From NCBI GenBank assembly GCA_936450465.1, contig OW388302.1, forward strand, positions 61,106,328 to 61,170,327: DNA of 64,000 bases, given 5' to 3'. Made by a program: the position numbers and the translations under genes. Shown here in pieces: positions 1-12,400 of the stretch (the first letter of the stretch is position 1; the number at the start of each line of letters is the position of its first letter). The notes under the pieces were generated by a model that was given only the letters and a program-made list of their open reading frames with translations, did no database searches and had not been told where the DNA came from. This stretch comes from Gibbula magus. Taxonomy: Eukaryota > Mollusca > Gastropoda > Trochida > Trochidae.

Positions 1-1624
1 TACCCGACAGCAGCAAGAGAAGGGCTGTATACATGTGACGCATAATCGAATCTCCTACGACGTAAAGCTGCGACCCTCCGACTACGTTGCAGGCTGATTT
101 GACGGTGTAGTTCCACACCTCACACTGTGGGTTGACCGGTTCCCACGTGGAATACTCTGCGTGTACGAACGACCGTAAATCAACGCAGTCGAAACAGTCA
201 CAGAGTCCCTGGTTCTTCGTCACACATCGTCCTCTTTGGCAACATGGAGTCGGTCCATCCGGGTCACACAGTCCCCGGATGGACGTATCGTTCGTTAGTT
301 CTACGTTACCGCATCTTCCATCCTCCCTTTCCAGGTTTTGCGTTATATTAAGAAGCTCTCTTACGCCTTCTATGAATTCGTCCACTTGGACTTTTTCCGG
401 AAACGTGGGCTCCCTCTGTCGCCACCTTCCTTTCATCATTCCGTTACGAACATCCGGGCATTTATATTCTTTCAACTTCAATCGGCGAGGATGATTGTGC
501 GTTTCGTGAGCTGATGACGGAAGTTTAATCTCATCAATTGCATGAATGCTTACGTCATCAAATTTGTGAGTTTTGACGTTATCGGGTGGATGGTTCCGAC
601 CAGAAGGCTTGTGTCCGCCAGACAGATGAACAGGTAGGCCTAGCTGGAGTTTAGAGCGCCGTGTCCCCAGGCGGAGCAGATGGTAGGAGGAGGCCCCAGC
701 GAGGATAATGACAGCCGCGATACCCACGATCGTCCATATGTTGAACTTATTGTTTGATGTCCTGTAACAGAAACACTGATGATAGCAAAGTCTCGTTAAC
801 TTAAAGGAGAGATGGGATGAAGAAATCATTTATTTTAGAATTCGTTTATTTTTTTCAGAATAGGAAGTTTGTTATGTCTTTTATCCAAATATGTACGACA
901 ATTTGGGGGTCACCGAAAGATTTAAAGAGTATTCGGCATTGATAATATACTGCCGTCGGCATTTACTGCACACATTATATTACAGTTTTAGCAATATCTT
1001 AAATAGGTGTCAGTGAAAAATTCCTGTGCAAAATGCGAAAAAGATGTTAGAAATCCTTTATTCAACACAACTGAGATGAATGATGGTATATGTATAATGG
1101 GCAAAGACACAAACGTTACAAATGGTGACTGTCATATCGAAAAGTATTGACTCTTTATTTGTTTAATAGCCGTTTTAAAGCTAGTCGATTCAATATAGTG
1201 ACGATATAAAGGTGAAAGTGGTGAAATTTGATCGAAATAATAATACTGCCCTCGGCAATGACCGAAGCAAGCGCTTTCAATGAATAAATTCGGAATCCAT
1301 TTAGATACATTTTGATCACATACGTGGATATGTTGCAAGTTTATATTTTGAAAATCAATGACTGTTATGAGAAACAAAATTAAATTTAGCACTTTTTGAA
1401 GAAAAACGGCATTATAATCTAATCTATGGCGAGGAGTACACAATCTATTCTAGTATATATTCTTTTAGAAAAAAACATACTCGGACTCGGCCCGAAAAAG
1501 TACAACAATTTGTACTATTGAAGGTAGTGTTATCTCAAATATAATCATGTTATATTTCTTCACTATCTAAATGGCGTATTTCTATTTCAAATATTCAAAG
1601 TTTAAAAACTTACCTCGATTTCAT
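1..1624 (-). CDS. Type II membrane protein with GDS/SGNH (PC-esterase-like) motif, 5' part of gene
   Basis: Two exons are visible. Exon 1 coding is only 11 nt (1614-1624: ATG AAA TCG AG, then donor GTAAGT). Exon 2 starts at 761 after a TTACAG acceptor and runs off the window start. The phases agree (2 bases + 1 base). The joined product begins MKSRTSNNK, followed by a single hydrophobic segment (about residues 12-33, IWTIVGIAAVIILAGASS), then a basic linker, so a type II (N-in) anchor is expected. The lumenal part has NIT, NDT and NYT glycosylation sequons, a Cys-rich patch (LCDPDG..PCCQRGRC) and, near residue 240, VVGDSIMRHMY, the block I GDS motif of SGNH/PC-esterase-type proteins such as NXPE relatives. 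The catalytic Asp-His end would lie outside the window. Fold assignment is inferred from the motif; substrate is unknown. Confidence 0.6.
762..1613 (-). other. Intron 1 of the esterase-like gene
   Basis: AT-rich and without coding potential on either strand. It is bounded by GTAAGT at 1613 and TTACAG ending at 762 on the minus strand. No repeat recognised. Confidence 0.5.
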
Positions 1625-2214
1625 CGTGTATATCCCAATCCTCTGCTAAGAACTGAACATCCCACTAGCGTCCATGTACTGTTATAAGGTCATGTCCCCT
1701 TCGGGTAAATACGTTATAGACACGGTCAGTTAAATACAGCCTTTATCAGAAGGTAAATCTTGACAGTTATGTAATCTGGAAATTAAGAATTATCTCGTTT
1801 ACCCTAATCAAGGTGCGTATCTCTGAGCTATCTGCAAGTGAAGATTAATCCAGTGCAATCTTCACAGGCGGTAATCTCCGTTATACGACTGCGTCGTTGA
1901 GAGTACTCATCATCATTTACAACATCATTTATCGTAAATGAGTCATTCTAAAAAAGTGGACAATTCCGGACACAAAAAATTGGAAAATTTCGTGAAAAAT
2001 TTCAGAACTTTATTTTCACAAATAAGAAGACACATCATTAAGACATGAGAAAAAAATATAAAAGTGAGGCTTCATGAGATATATTAAGTCTGTGGCTAAT
2101 TAATTTAATTAGCTAGTATGACCATGAGTGTCTTTCCTGTAACAGTTATGTGTTTTTGTTTAAAATGTTTTAATAGTGATTATTTCAAAAAATATGTTTA
2201 CACCTTGTCTTTTA
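1625..2214. other. Upstream region of the esterase-like gene, no gene seen
   Basis: This is the 5' flank or UTR of the minus-strand gene ending at 1624. It is AT-rich with no recognisable promoter element or ORF. I see nothing assignable. Confidence 0.3.
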
Positions 2215-2700
2215 AAGGTACATCCATTGTGTTGTTGGGGGTCACATATTGCAAACGATATAAATGGTGTAACTTTATCGAGAAGTACCGACTGTTACCA
2301 ACAACTACCACTTTAATGATAGTAGACTTAGCATATTGACGATATGAAGGGTAAAAATAGTGATTTCTGATCGAAAACCGGACAATACACAGCGTGTGGC
2401 GCGCGTCAATGAGTCAAACGTAATATTGGAATCTTATTTATATCAGACAAAAAGACAAATTTGAGTTGATAGTGTTCAATAGGTTATATAACTTCTCTGC
2501 ATCGTGCAGTTTCGGTTTTTGCACATGCATAATGGTGTTACTCAATTTTAATTGGAAATTAGTAATTATGATATATTTTGCGATTGGGGATAAATATGCA
2601 AGCTAAGTGAATTTATTTGTATTGTAGACAGCACATGTGGTGAGTTGGAACGTATTAAAGCTAAATAAAATGTTTATGAAACACAATGGATGCACCTCAG
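2215..2700. repeat. Dispersed repeat A, copy 1 (~485 bp)
   Basis: This stretch is closely matched by 4315-4810 over its whole length, with scattered substitutions and small indels. Shared landmarks are ACATCCATTGTGTTGTTGG at the left and TTTATGAAACA-AATGGATGC at the right. There is no coding content. Copy 2 sits inside a larger repeat with CCCCGCCG ends, so this copy may be a remnant of the same element. Confidence 0.75.
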
Positions 2701-3992
2701 GCAGATCATAAATTTGCGAATAATTGACTTTGGAGATAAAAATAGTAGCGACCAATTGTAGACACACCAGTTATGTAGCCTTGAAACATCAGCACATTTA
2801 CATGTAGGCCTATGTGTGGGCGAAATTGAACGTTTTTTTTCGGTATCATGCCACGGGAAGATTCAGTTCGAACGTTTAGAAGAATCGTAATTTAAATCTT
2901 CCAAGTCATAATCATATTTTAACTGTGTAAAACCTTCCTTTCATATGATAAAAACCGAAATGTTACTAAATATTTAAAAAATATGTCCGTGTGTATATGT
3001 GTCAAAAACGTCATGCACGGTTGATCGGGTGGTCTTACAAACAGCGCTCCGACGCGCTCGTATACCGTATCTGTACATCTCTACCGTGTCGACCCCGCGT
3101 TAGGCCAAGGAGAGATATATCCTTGAGTCGGGTCCAGGGGCAAGATTATCCAGATTAGTCCGGAGCTACTGATGATCGTAAATCCTGGGCTCCGTTCCAT
3201 AACAGCGAGAGCTTATAATTTCGCTCATTGCTTGCTCAATGTAGCGCTCATTCTCTCTTGAACGACACGGTGCAAATTCCTCGAAGTTTGCTCGCCTTGC
3301 TACGTAGCGCTACATTGAGCATTAATTCAGTTCAAGAAAGGTTTAAAAGTAATCGCTTATTGATTACTTTGAAACCTCTCTTGAACACGGCTCTGATTGC
3401 TTGCTGTCAAACATGTATATGTAAGTTGCCAGACTCCCCAGTAGACTAAAATTTAGTCTATGGAATTTTGATAATTACTATATCTTTATTCTTTTGATTA
3501 TATATTATTTATACTATAGTTTATCTAGACTTGATGAATAAAGTTCTAGACTTTATAAAATGCTCTTATTATTTTTACACAGTCACGGAGCAGGACTAAC
3601 TCCCTAGCAATATCTGATGAACTTCACTCCTGAGATGCATAGTTACTTTAATGATGACAGAAAAACAATTCTTCACAAAATCTTAAATAGAGAAATCTTA
3701 CTTCTTTCAAGCATTTAATGTTTTCAAAGAAAACATTAGAATTGAAAAAATTATCAGTGTTTATCAAATGTATACTTACACACTATAAATGTTTAACATG
3801 CCCCATATTGTCATTGTATATATGTAATGTGATGTCCTGTATACTCTTGTATCACCGCTGGGTGATTGACGGACGATACAGAAGTTGACCGCTGTCACCT
3901 TTCACAAGCAGCCTACTGAGGGGACCGTATGTCACTTAGGTAATAAGGAGTCACAGGTTCCATGTATTCCATCCATATGTTATCGTAATTTT
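2701..3992. other. Non-coding stretch with a nested foldback (3215-3390)
   Basis: No coding region is supported. It contains a foldback. GCTCAATGTAGCGCT at 3236-3250 is the exact reverse complement of AGCGCTACATTGAGC at 3306-3320. A second arm pair at 3330-3386 (GTTCAAGAAAGG... / ...CCTCTCTTGAAC) forms a hairpin of about 25 bp with few mismatches. The rest is AT-rich sequence with nothing recognisable. Confidence 0.4.
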
Positions 3993-5137
3993 ATCCCCCG
4001 CCGCGCGTTTAGTGCGAAGAGGGGGATATAGTATTCGGCTGCGCACGAAATGGAATAACTCAAGTACTTTTCACTGGATTCTCTTCATATTTTGCATATG
4101 TGTTCATCATAGGGAGAGTGTTCCTACAGAGGTTTATGACCTTGACCTTCATTTCAAGGTCACAACGAGACGTTGTCATTTTACCCGTGTCAGCGGGATA
4201 TCTCAAGAACCATTCACTGGATCCTCTTCATATCCTTACACATAACTTCTCCTAGGGAAGACAAAGGGCTGATTCTCAAGGTCACAGCGGAACTTTTAAT
4301 TTTTCGACATGTTAAAAGTGCATCCATTGTGTTGTTGGGGTTCACATATTGCAAACGTTATAAATGGTGTTACTTTATCAAGAAGTACCGACTGTTACCG
4401 AAAACTACCATTTTGACGATAGTAGACTTAGCATATTGACGATATGAAGCTAAAAATAATGATTTCTGACCGAAAATCGGACAATGCACAGCGTGTGGCG
4501 GGCGTTTTAGAGTCAAACGTAATTTTGGAATCTTATTTATAACAGGAAAAAAGACAAATTTGAGTTGATAATGTTTAATAGGTCACATAACTACTGTGCA
4601 TGTAAATGGGACGTGCAGTTTCGGTTTCTGCACACGCTTAATGATGTTACTAGATTTTAATTGGAAACTAGTAATTATGATATATTTGGCGATTGGGGAT
4701 AAATATGCAAGCTGAGTGAATTTATTTGTATTGTAAACAGCACATGTGGTGAGTTGGAACGTAGTATTAAAGCCCAATAAAAGTTTATGAAACATAATGG
4801 ATGCTCCTTAAATGTACATGTAAAGCTTGTCAGCGGTTTATATATCAAGAACCATTCACTGGAATTTCATCATATCTTACACAAAGCACTTCTCAGTAAA
4901 GACAAAGGGCTGATTGTATATTTTTTTAACCTTGACATTATTCTCAAGGTCACAGCAAACCTTTGAGTTTGTCGACATGTTAAGCTTGTCAGGGGAATCG
5001 ATATCACAAGAACTGTTCATTGGATTCTCATCATTATCTTACCATGGCCAGTGGTTCTTTTAGGGAAAATTCAGGGCCCAATCGATTTTGCTGATCTTCA
5101 CTCAATTTTGAAGTATTAATTTGCGGCGGGGATCATG
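3993..5137. mobile_element. Non-autonomous element with CCCCCGCCGC ends, copy 1
   Basis: The left end has TCCCCCGCCGCGCG and the right end TTGCGGCGGGG, an imperfect inverted pair. Related ends bracket 28694-29039 and 37002-37730. The interior has diverged repeats of the phrase 'caagaaccattcactggat' and a full copy of dispersed repeat A (4315-4810). Short ORFs across it are chance. The class is uncertain. Confidence 0.5.
4315..4810. repeat. Dispersed repeat A, copy 2
   Basis: Second copy of the repeat at 2215-2700, same orientation, nested in the CCCCGCCG-ended element. Confidence 0.75.
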
Positions 5138-5239
5138 TCAGCTAAATGACAACTACTTGTCTTCATGTCTGGCTACACAGATCAAGAATATCATCAGCTT
5201 AGATGTTTATTTCAACCATAATGACCTCATTATTTGGAA

Positions 5240-5330
5240 ACTATAATAATAATAATAATGAGGATACTTATATCGCGCTGAACTCCACAACACAAAGGGC
5301 CATGCTCAAAGCGCTCAGATATCACTTTGT
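5240..5330 (-). repeat. LINE (L2/CR1-like) 3' end remnant
   Basis: The sequence (TAA)n-ATGAGG...ATCGCGCTGAA...GGCCATGCTCAAAGCGCT reads on the minus strand as ...AGCGCTTTGAGCATG...GCGCG...(TTA)n. This is the tail form seen on the plus strand at 11160-11240 and 63060-63149. Only the tail is present. Confidence 0.4.
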
Positions 5331-5699
5331 CATGGCGATGTGACGTCACAAACAATGTTAATACATCACTATTCTTCTATTACGTTCCGTTATAAATACT
5401 GCGACGGTAAGCAGCAATCCATGCTTAAAAGTAGATTTTATTGTAGGCTTCGATTCTCTTGACTTCGGTAATAAATAGAACATTATTATATATAGATGGA
5501 GGTTCTTGTGAGTTTATTTAAGGAAGTTCAGTTTACATTGATCACCCGCTACAACTGAGTACAAACCAAGTAAATGAATGAAATTTAATGATAGCAAATA
5601 ACATATATGTTGATTGAATAACAATTCCGTGAAGCTGAAAATGAAAGAAAATAAGAGTTATTACTTTATCAGTTTAGGTTTTATTTTAATCTTTCAAAT

Positions 5700-6016
5700 T
5701 TCCCATTTATAATGATAGTTTATGTCATTTATATTTACTTTAGAGGGTAAAACATCTTATTACTCAAACCAATTATCCGTAGTAGCAACAACGGTGTTGC
5801 GTATAAAGCAAAAATTGTATGGCGGCCATTTTATTGTGAAGACATTTTATTATGTCGAATGACAAAAACGATTTCCATGGCTTTACGGAACCATGTACAC
5901 TTGTTTTTAAACTTGATTTTCCAAAGAGAAAAGGATGTTTTACTGTTGGTGACATTATTTTCTAAATACATTTCATTGACCTATTTAAGCGAAAAAACGT
6001 GCTACTGCCCCTTTAA
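5700..6016. mobile_element. MITE family M1 (TTAA-flanked, CAGTAGCACG ends), copy 1
   Basis: It matches 8748-9012 and the reverse of 63463-63810. Shared text includes GGCGGCCATTTTATT and the terminal ACGTGCTACTGCCCCTTTAA. The left inverted end is missing here, so this copy is truncated. It is non-coding; the short ORF on the minus strand is part of the MITE. Confidence 0.65.
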
Positions 6017-6191
6017 GGCATTGCCATGAAGATATTTCATATCCCGTAAGTAAAGGGGAGTGAAGGATCATGAGGCATGACGGGTACGCGGAGCACTACT
6101 CAGATCAAGTAGACTGCGAGGTTAGAGTGTTACGTTCGATCTGGTTTTAAAGAGATTAAATATGCATGTTCCTATGTAAGTATTCTTACTT

Positions 6192-6197
6192 TTTATT
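6192..6197 (-). promoter_or_regulatory. Possible polyadenylation signal AATAAA of the LU-Ig gene
   Basis: AATAAA lies on the minus strand four bases after the TAA stop (6202-6204) of the Ig exon. The spacing is very short for a 3' UTR, and a good donor-like GTAAGA follows at 6189, so the real 3' end could lie elsewhere. Confidence 0.3.
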
Positions 6198-6201
6198 CCC
6201 T

Positions 6202-6482
6202 TTAGGAGACAATCAACGTGGCACTCGCCGACCAATTGAATCCACTGTATTTGGCCTGACATGTATAAATGCCCGTATCCTCCGCCTTCACGTTAGATAT
6301 AACGTATTGCAGCTCCGAGCGGAAGGTGTACTCGGTGAACATTTGGCTCTGTTTCCCGGAAAGTGCCGCAAACAACCAGGTCATCGTGACATTTTCAAGG
6401 AGTTGTGGATTGAACTTGCAGTCCAACGTGGCACTTCCGCCTGCCTTGGGTGTGAGAGTCTCTGGACTGACAACCAGCTGGT
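6202..6482 (-). CDS. LU-Ig gene exon 8: Ig domain and stop
   Basis: The acceptor is CGTATTACAG. The exon reads (Y)QLVVSPETLTPKAGGSATLDC, ...TMTWLF..., DTGIYTCQAKYSGFNWS, then ATLIVS and TAA. It has both Ig cysteines, the core Trp and the D-x-G-x-Y-x-C motif, an I/V-set-like domain. Three sequons (NVT, NWS and others) are present. Phase fits exon 7 (1 + 2 bases). It may be the last exon. Confidence 0.75.
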
Positions 6483-9400
6483 CTGTAATACGCATTAATG
6501 GCGTTAAATCAGATCTATAGTCATACATAAAGCTGAATGTATACTGATAATCTTACCCAAGTGTCTTCTGATATAAAATATTGAGAGTGTTGATATATTT
6601 GATATCAGAAGACATGGGGTGAGATTCTACTTATCACTCAAAATCATTCTTCATTTCTTCGAACGAAAAACATAAATTTCTGAAAACAGCATCGTGAGTC
6701 ATTACTTGATGATGTAAACAGCATTGTGATGTCATTTGGTTGACGGTGACAGGGCATTGTGCAAAATCAAACTGTCAAAACTGTTCAAGGAGATATTTCA
6801 CACAAACGACATTTTAGGTTTTAGTTTTAGGTGATAAATGTATTTATTTAACGTCAACTTAGCGTGAAGTGTGTTCTCAAAGGGTTAGAATGACCTGAAC
6901 TTGTTAAAACCATGTATCCCAACTTTGGTCTTGGTCGTTGATGTGCTTCAACTGACGATAAATATGACGTCGAGTACTGTTGTGTGACTTTGAATTACGT
7001 TGGAATCAATGTGGTTTTCAAGCAATATATATATATAAATAAATTTAGATCAATGAACTAGTGAGTAGGATTGTCATTTTCATAATTTGTGTACTCTTAA
7101 GGATGTCCGCTCCTTCCGGTTGAACTTCAAAAATGAAATATGATTAAGTAAAGAGTTTTTCTCATCTTTATTTACTTCATGATATTCTACATCATCTACA
7201 TACTTTTAAAAAAACAAATGAAATAAAGAAAATGTGACTTTAGAACCTCTAAAAAGTGCTTAAACAGCATAAATGGCCTAAATTTGAATAAAAAAGGGGG
7301 GTTTTCAGATACATTTTGTGTCAAAGCTTAAAAAACACACACTACCATCTATATTTTTTTCTTCGATTTCGGTAGGGTAAAATGAACTTTGTAACATATC
7401 AAAAAAGGAAAACAAGTTTAATTCTAGAAATGTAGTATTTTAAAGTTTTTAGCAGTTTTTTCACATTTTCCCATAGACTCCCATGTTAAAATTGTACTTA
7501 TCTTACAGACGTCATATCTCGAAAAAAACCCACACTACCCCCTATTGTTTAATGCTAATTTTCCAATCATATACTTTGATCTATTAAAAAATATAAGTTA
7601 GAAAAACTATAAATTTGAGGAGCGAACATCCTAAACTACTCGAAACGGTGAATAATTGCAGTCTAACTATGCATGAGTCGCTTGACCTACGACCATGCAG
7701 TTGCTTGATGCCAATGTCACAAATAAACTTACAGTCGTCCTCGAGATTTCTTGTTGTTGGTGCTGTTGTTGTTGTCGTGGTAAGAGGTGCTGTCGAGATT
7801 GTAGACTCCGTTGTCATTGTTGTCGGAGCTGTTGATGACATCACAGCTATTAATGGCTTCGCCGTTGTTTGCTTCGACGTTGTAGGATTTGGCGTTGTAG
7901 ACTTTTGCGTTGTAGGCTTTGTCGTTGACGTTGTCGGAATTTCCGTTGACGTTGTCGGAATTGCCGTTGTCGACGTTGACGTTGTCGGAATTGACGTTGT
8001 CGGAATTGACGTTGTCGGCGTTGACGTTGATGTACTTGGTGTCGTTGGTTTTGAAGTAGTGGTTGTCTTTGGCGGCGACGTCGACGGTATTAAAGCTGCA
8101 GTTGTATGGGCGGGTATTTCAGTCCCGATCAGAGTTACCTGCCCTTGACTGACTTTTGCGGAACAGAACTCCCTGTTACAGTCGTCCACGTTGCAGCAGG
8201 CTCGACAGAGTTCCGTACGCTTCGCTGAACGCTTTGTTTGGAGGTAATAACCCAATGTTACACAGACCTGGACAGATGGAACGAAATAGTAAGAATATGG
8301 AAATGACTTTACTTTCATTTTATATCTAAATACATAACTTCGAAAGCAAGCACGGCCAATTTGGTTAATTATTAATGAATAGTTAACGTACATTAGATAG
8401 AGATTATTACCCGAGGAAATGTGTCATATAAAACGAAACGAGCGTGAAGTTTTGTAATACCCGAGCGAGAGCGAAGGGTATACATAAATTTGCACGAGTT
8501 TCGTAAACGTCATATGACACATTTTCGGGTATACTAATTTCTTTATTACCCATTCTATTCAATTTAAATTGTCTAGAAATGGCCATGCAGAAGACGGCCC
8601 ACTTATCATACGACGGTAAGATACAGTGACGTCACAGACGACAAATATGGGGAGTAGCGTCGAAACAATGGGAAATATCCATTCGGTTATGTTATACCAT
8701 GTGGGTAATAAAAGTGGTTACTATCTCTGATATGATGCATGTAAATAGTATTGCCATTTATATTTACTTTAGAAGGTAAAACGTCTTATTACACAAACCA
8801 ATTATCCGTAGTGGTTATAACGTTGTTGCGTATAAAACAAAACTTGCATGGCGGCCATTTTATTATGAACCCTATTTTATTATTTCGAATGACAAAGACG
8901 ATTCCAATGGCTTTAAGGAACCATGGACACTTATTCTTTAACTGGATTTTCCGAAGAGAGAAGGCAGTGTTTTACTATTGGTGCCATTATTTTGCTTGCT
9001 ACTGCCCCTTTCATATAAACTTAATAACTTACCTGCCTTGCCAAGCAACCGAGATCAAAGACACGTGCCCCCTGATCCGTGAAGCGCTCGTGAACAATAC
9101 ACACCTGGATACAGGTGTAGATGTGAGACGTTTATATGTAAAGCCATCCTCGGTTACCCATGGTTGTATATATGCTCCGTTACTCTCCACTTAATCACCC
9201 ATGGGAAACCTTATCAGGAGAATCTGTACTAAAATTTCCCGCCCTTGGCTGGCGTGACGAAGTCAGTAACCAAAGAAAATACTCAATACGATAACACGGA
9301 AATGGTCAAGGGAGATAACCGGTGATGGATGGCTAACAAAATGACCTCGCGTGCTTTGCAACGAAGTGATATGAATTGTCATTGGCTCGCAGGTCCAAGC

Positions 9401-12400
9401 TGCGTAGCGGTTTGATTGGCTCACGCCGGCCAAGGGCGGGTAATTTGAGTACGGATTTCTCTGATGAAGGTTCCCATCTGTGATATAGTGGAGAGTAACG
9501 GAGCATATAAAACACCCTGGGTAACCGAGGATGATGTAAAGCAAGTCCATGTATACTCAAAATATGGTTGATGACAAGTCTCACTTCGTGGATACTTTAC
9601 ATTCTAACATATAAAATGCATACATTCACATAAATTATAGCAATTTAATGTATGCACAAACCTTTTGGTGCTGTGAGAGACTGAATAACATATATGCATG
9701 AAAACAAGCGGATGTATATAAATGAAGCTATCATACATTAAAGTTCACGTATAACAGGCTTATATAATTCTTACGTCGTTAGCATTGCAGAAGGCCGTTG
9801 TCTGACAGTCGGCTGGATCGGCTACCCCTGTACAGTTCAGGCACTCCAGACCTTTCGGCACTGGAATATAAAGGTAATCCACAATCAATTCAAGAGAGAC
9901 ACAGTCGTGAAAATTGGAATAAAATGCAGCCAATTTAAATATCGACGCCATTTGAAGAAAAAATCTATAACATATAATACCCGCCAAAATACCCGCAAAA
10001 CAATAACAGCGAAGTGTTTGAGTTAGCTTTAATTAATCTATCGTTTCATTTAATTCAGTGACATTTATATGCGCATGTAAATCTTGTTCATTTTCGAAAT
10101 CAAACTAATTTATCTAAATATGAAAATAATTCTTTTTGAGAGGAAGGTATATTCAAGTAAAAGGGTCACAAGCCCAGTGTACGGGAACAAAGACTTAGTG
10201 CACGCTTTCAAAGCGCTAGTAAAATCATTTATTAGTTCTTCAGTGGTGAGATACGGCGTTTATACATCCGTAGTTTCACCGAGTGAAATAACATGTAATT
10301 CATCTTTTTCTCAGTTAACTACAACACTTTCAACCATATGTCATCATCGTAACAATAGGATGACGTCATAAAATGACGGGAGTAAAGCAAGGAGATCATA
10401 TATGCTCCATTCATTAAAATAACGTCATTTACGAACTTTTTGTTCAATCTAATAAATAGGACATTTCACATAAACGGTCGCCGTTATGAAAGCATTCGGA
10501 ACAGACAAAAGGTAGCTGTTATGGAGGTATCTGCCCCTAGCACCAGCTTTCACCATGGAAGCTGCACAATGTCTAACCAGATGTCTTGTACTGAGTAGAC
10601 TCGACTACTGTAACAGTCTTTATGTCGGACTCCCGGATATTCTCCTTGACAGACTTCAAAAGGTACAAAATACAGCAGTGGGAATCGTGACTCTAACATC
10701 TAAAGGATCGCACATTACTCCTGTCCTTAAGCATCTTCACTGGCTTCCAATAAAAGCAAGGATTCAACTCAAAAGTTTATGTCTAATGCATAAATCTCTG
10801 CATGATCAATCGCCTGCCTACATATCAGAGTTGATATCAGCCTATGTCCCAGCACGGGAGCTTAGATCACAACATCAGCATCTATTGACAGTGCCGAAGT
10901 GTAACCTCAAGTGCTTTGGTCAGAGATGTTTTGAGCATTTTGCTCCTAACATGTGGAACTCTCTTCCCAAAAATCTGAAACTATCTCCAACATTTGGATC
11001 ATTCAAATCAAGTCTAAAAGCTCACTTTTTGTTCAGTTTTTTGGTACATAAGGACTTACACAATCGCAACAATTGTACACATGGATTTGTTATTGCTGTT
11101 TGTGTGAACTGAGCACATTCAAATGTCATCACTATTGTTATTATCTATCAGCATTATATGTTTAGCGCTTTGAGCATGCTTTCGAGCGTTGATATGTGCG
11201 CTTTATAAATATGCACTATTATTATTATTATTAGCTGTTCGCACCGAAAGCTTTTGTTGGAGGTCTTGTGATTGGTTAACTGAATTGCGTCAAGCATGCA
11301 AGGATACGGGCTGTTATCAGATGGTTTTGCGAGGAAAGGTCCGAACGATATGTGTTCGTATCCCGGTAGATGCACTATCTTGCAATTTTTATACCTTGGA
11401 AAACCGTGGATTTTAATCAGACTGGGTTTAGACCTAGTACGTACTGTGTAGTCTGCCCCCGGAGTCGAACCTCGTGTTGCACTGTTCTCGGGTACAGCAT
11501 GACGTCCAGAACTCTATTTCATCAGACGCGACCTCTTTCTTGGCCTGGTCGACCAATGCACCAGACGCGACCTCTCTCCTGGCCTGGTCGACCAATGCAC
11601 CAGACGCGACCTCTCTCCTGGCCTGGTCGACCAATGCACCAGACGCGACCTCTCTCCTGGCCTGGTCGACCAATGCATCAGACGCAACCTCTCTCTTGGT
11701 TTGGTCGATCAATGTACACGTCTGCAACCAACGCGAATCAAACATTATTAACACCGAGGGTCATCAAATCCATGGTGATATGAACTAATAAATAGAGGAT
11801 ATTATATGAATGTCTATGACATACTATGTTTACGACACGAGTGCCTAAATATTAGTATTTCCCGAGCGAGAGCGAGGGATATACTGATATTCAGGCACGA
11901 GTTTCGTAAACATAGTATAACATAGACACAAATATAATATTCTTTTTATTACCGAAGTCGTGAAATTAATGATAACACGCTAAAATTCACTTTCAACCAT
12001 AGTCTAGCGACCCGCCGTCGCCGCATTTGGAACGCAACGTTTATAGCATTGTTTATGACGTCACGTCACCATGACAAAGTGATATTTTGATGAAAAATAG
12101 CGGTTGACTCTCTAATGCGCACCCACCCCCCCCCCCCGTTCCCTTTTAATACACATCGATTGCCAATTAGTATTTCGACCGGTAAATGCAGGGAAACTTT
12201 TCAAAACCATATTCTCTGTACATGTGTGAGTCTACAGAGTCTAAAACTTTTACAACTTATAGCTTGCCCCTGGGACAATCTGCAATGCAATATTACAATG
12301 GCGATGATTGTCTGTTGTTAGTAGGTAAATATGCAACTATGACACTTTAGTTTCAGTACCTTAGTCACTGACGTCACAATGATATTTGACCTGGACAGGC

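Noticed and set aside
4012..4439. Short plus-strand ORFs as genes
   Set aside because: They lie in dispersed repeat sequence that recurs at 2.2 kb with different stops.
7615..8148. 177-codon plus-strand ORF rich in Val/Asp/Gly
   Set aside because: Exact antisense of the Thr-rich stalk exon of the LU-Ig gene.
11370..11788. Two plus-strand ORFs with Trp/Pro/Ser repeats
   Set aside because: Antisense shadows of the 39-bp coding minisatellite; the minus strand has LU domain context and splice sites.
12318..12380. Possible extra LU start (LKCHSC) on the minus strand
   Set aside because: A stop follows within a few codons and the next Cys are missing; LU-a already has a matching first exon at 15508-15587.
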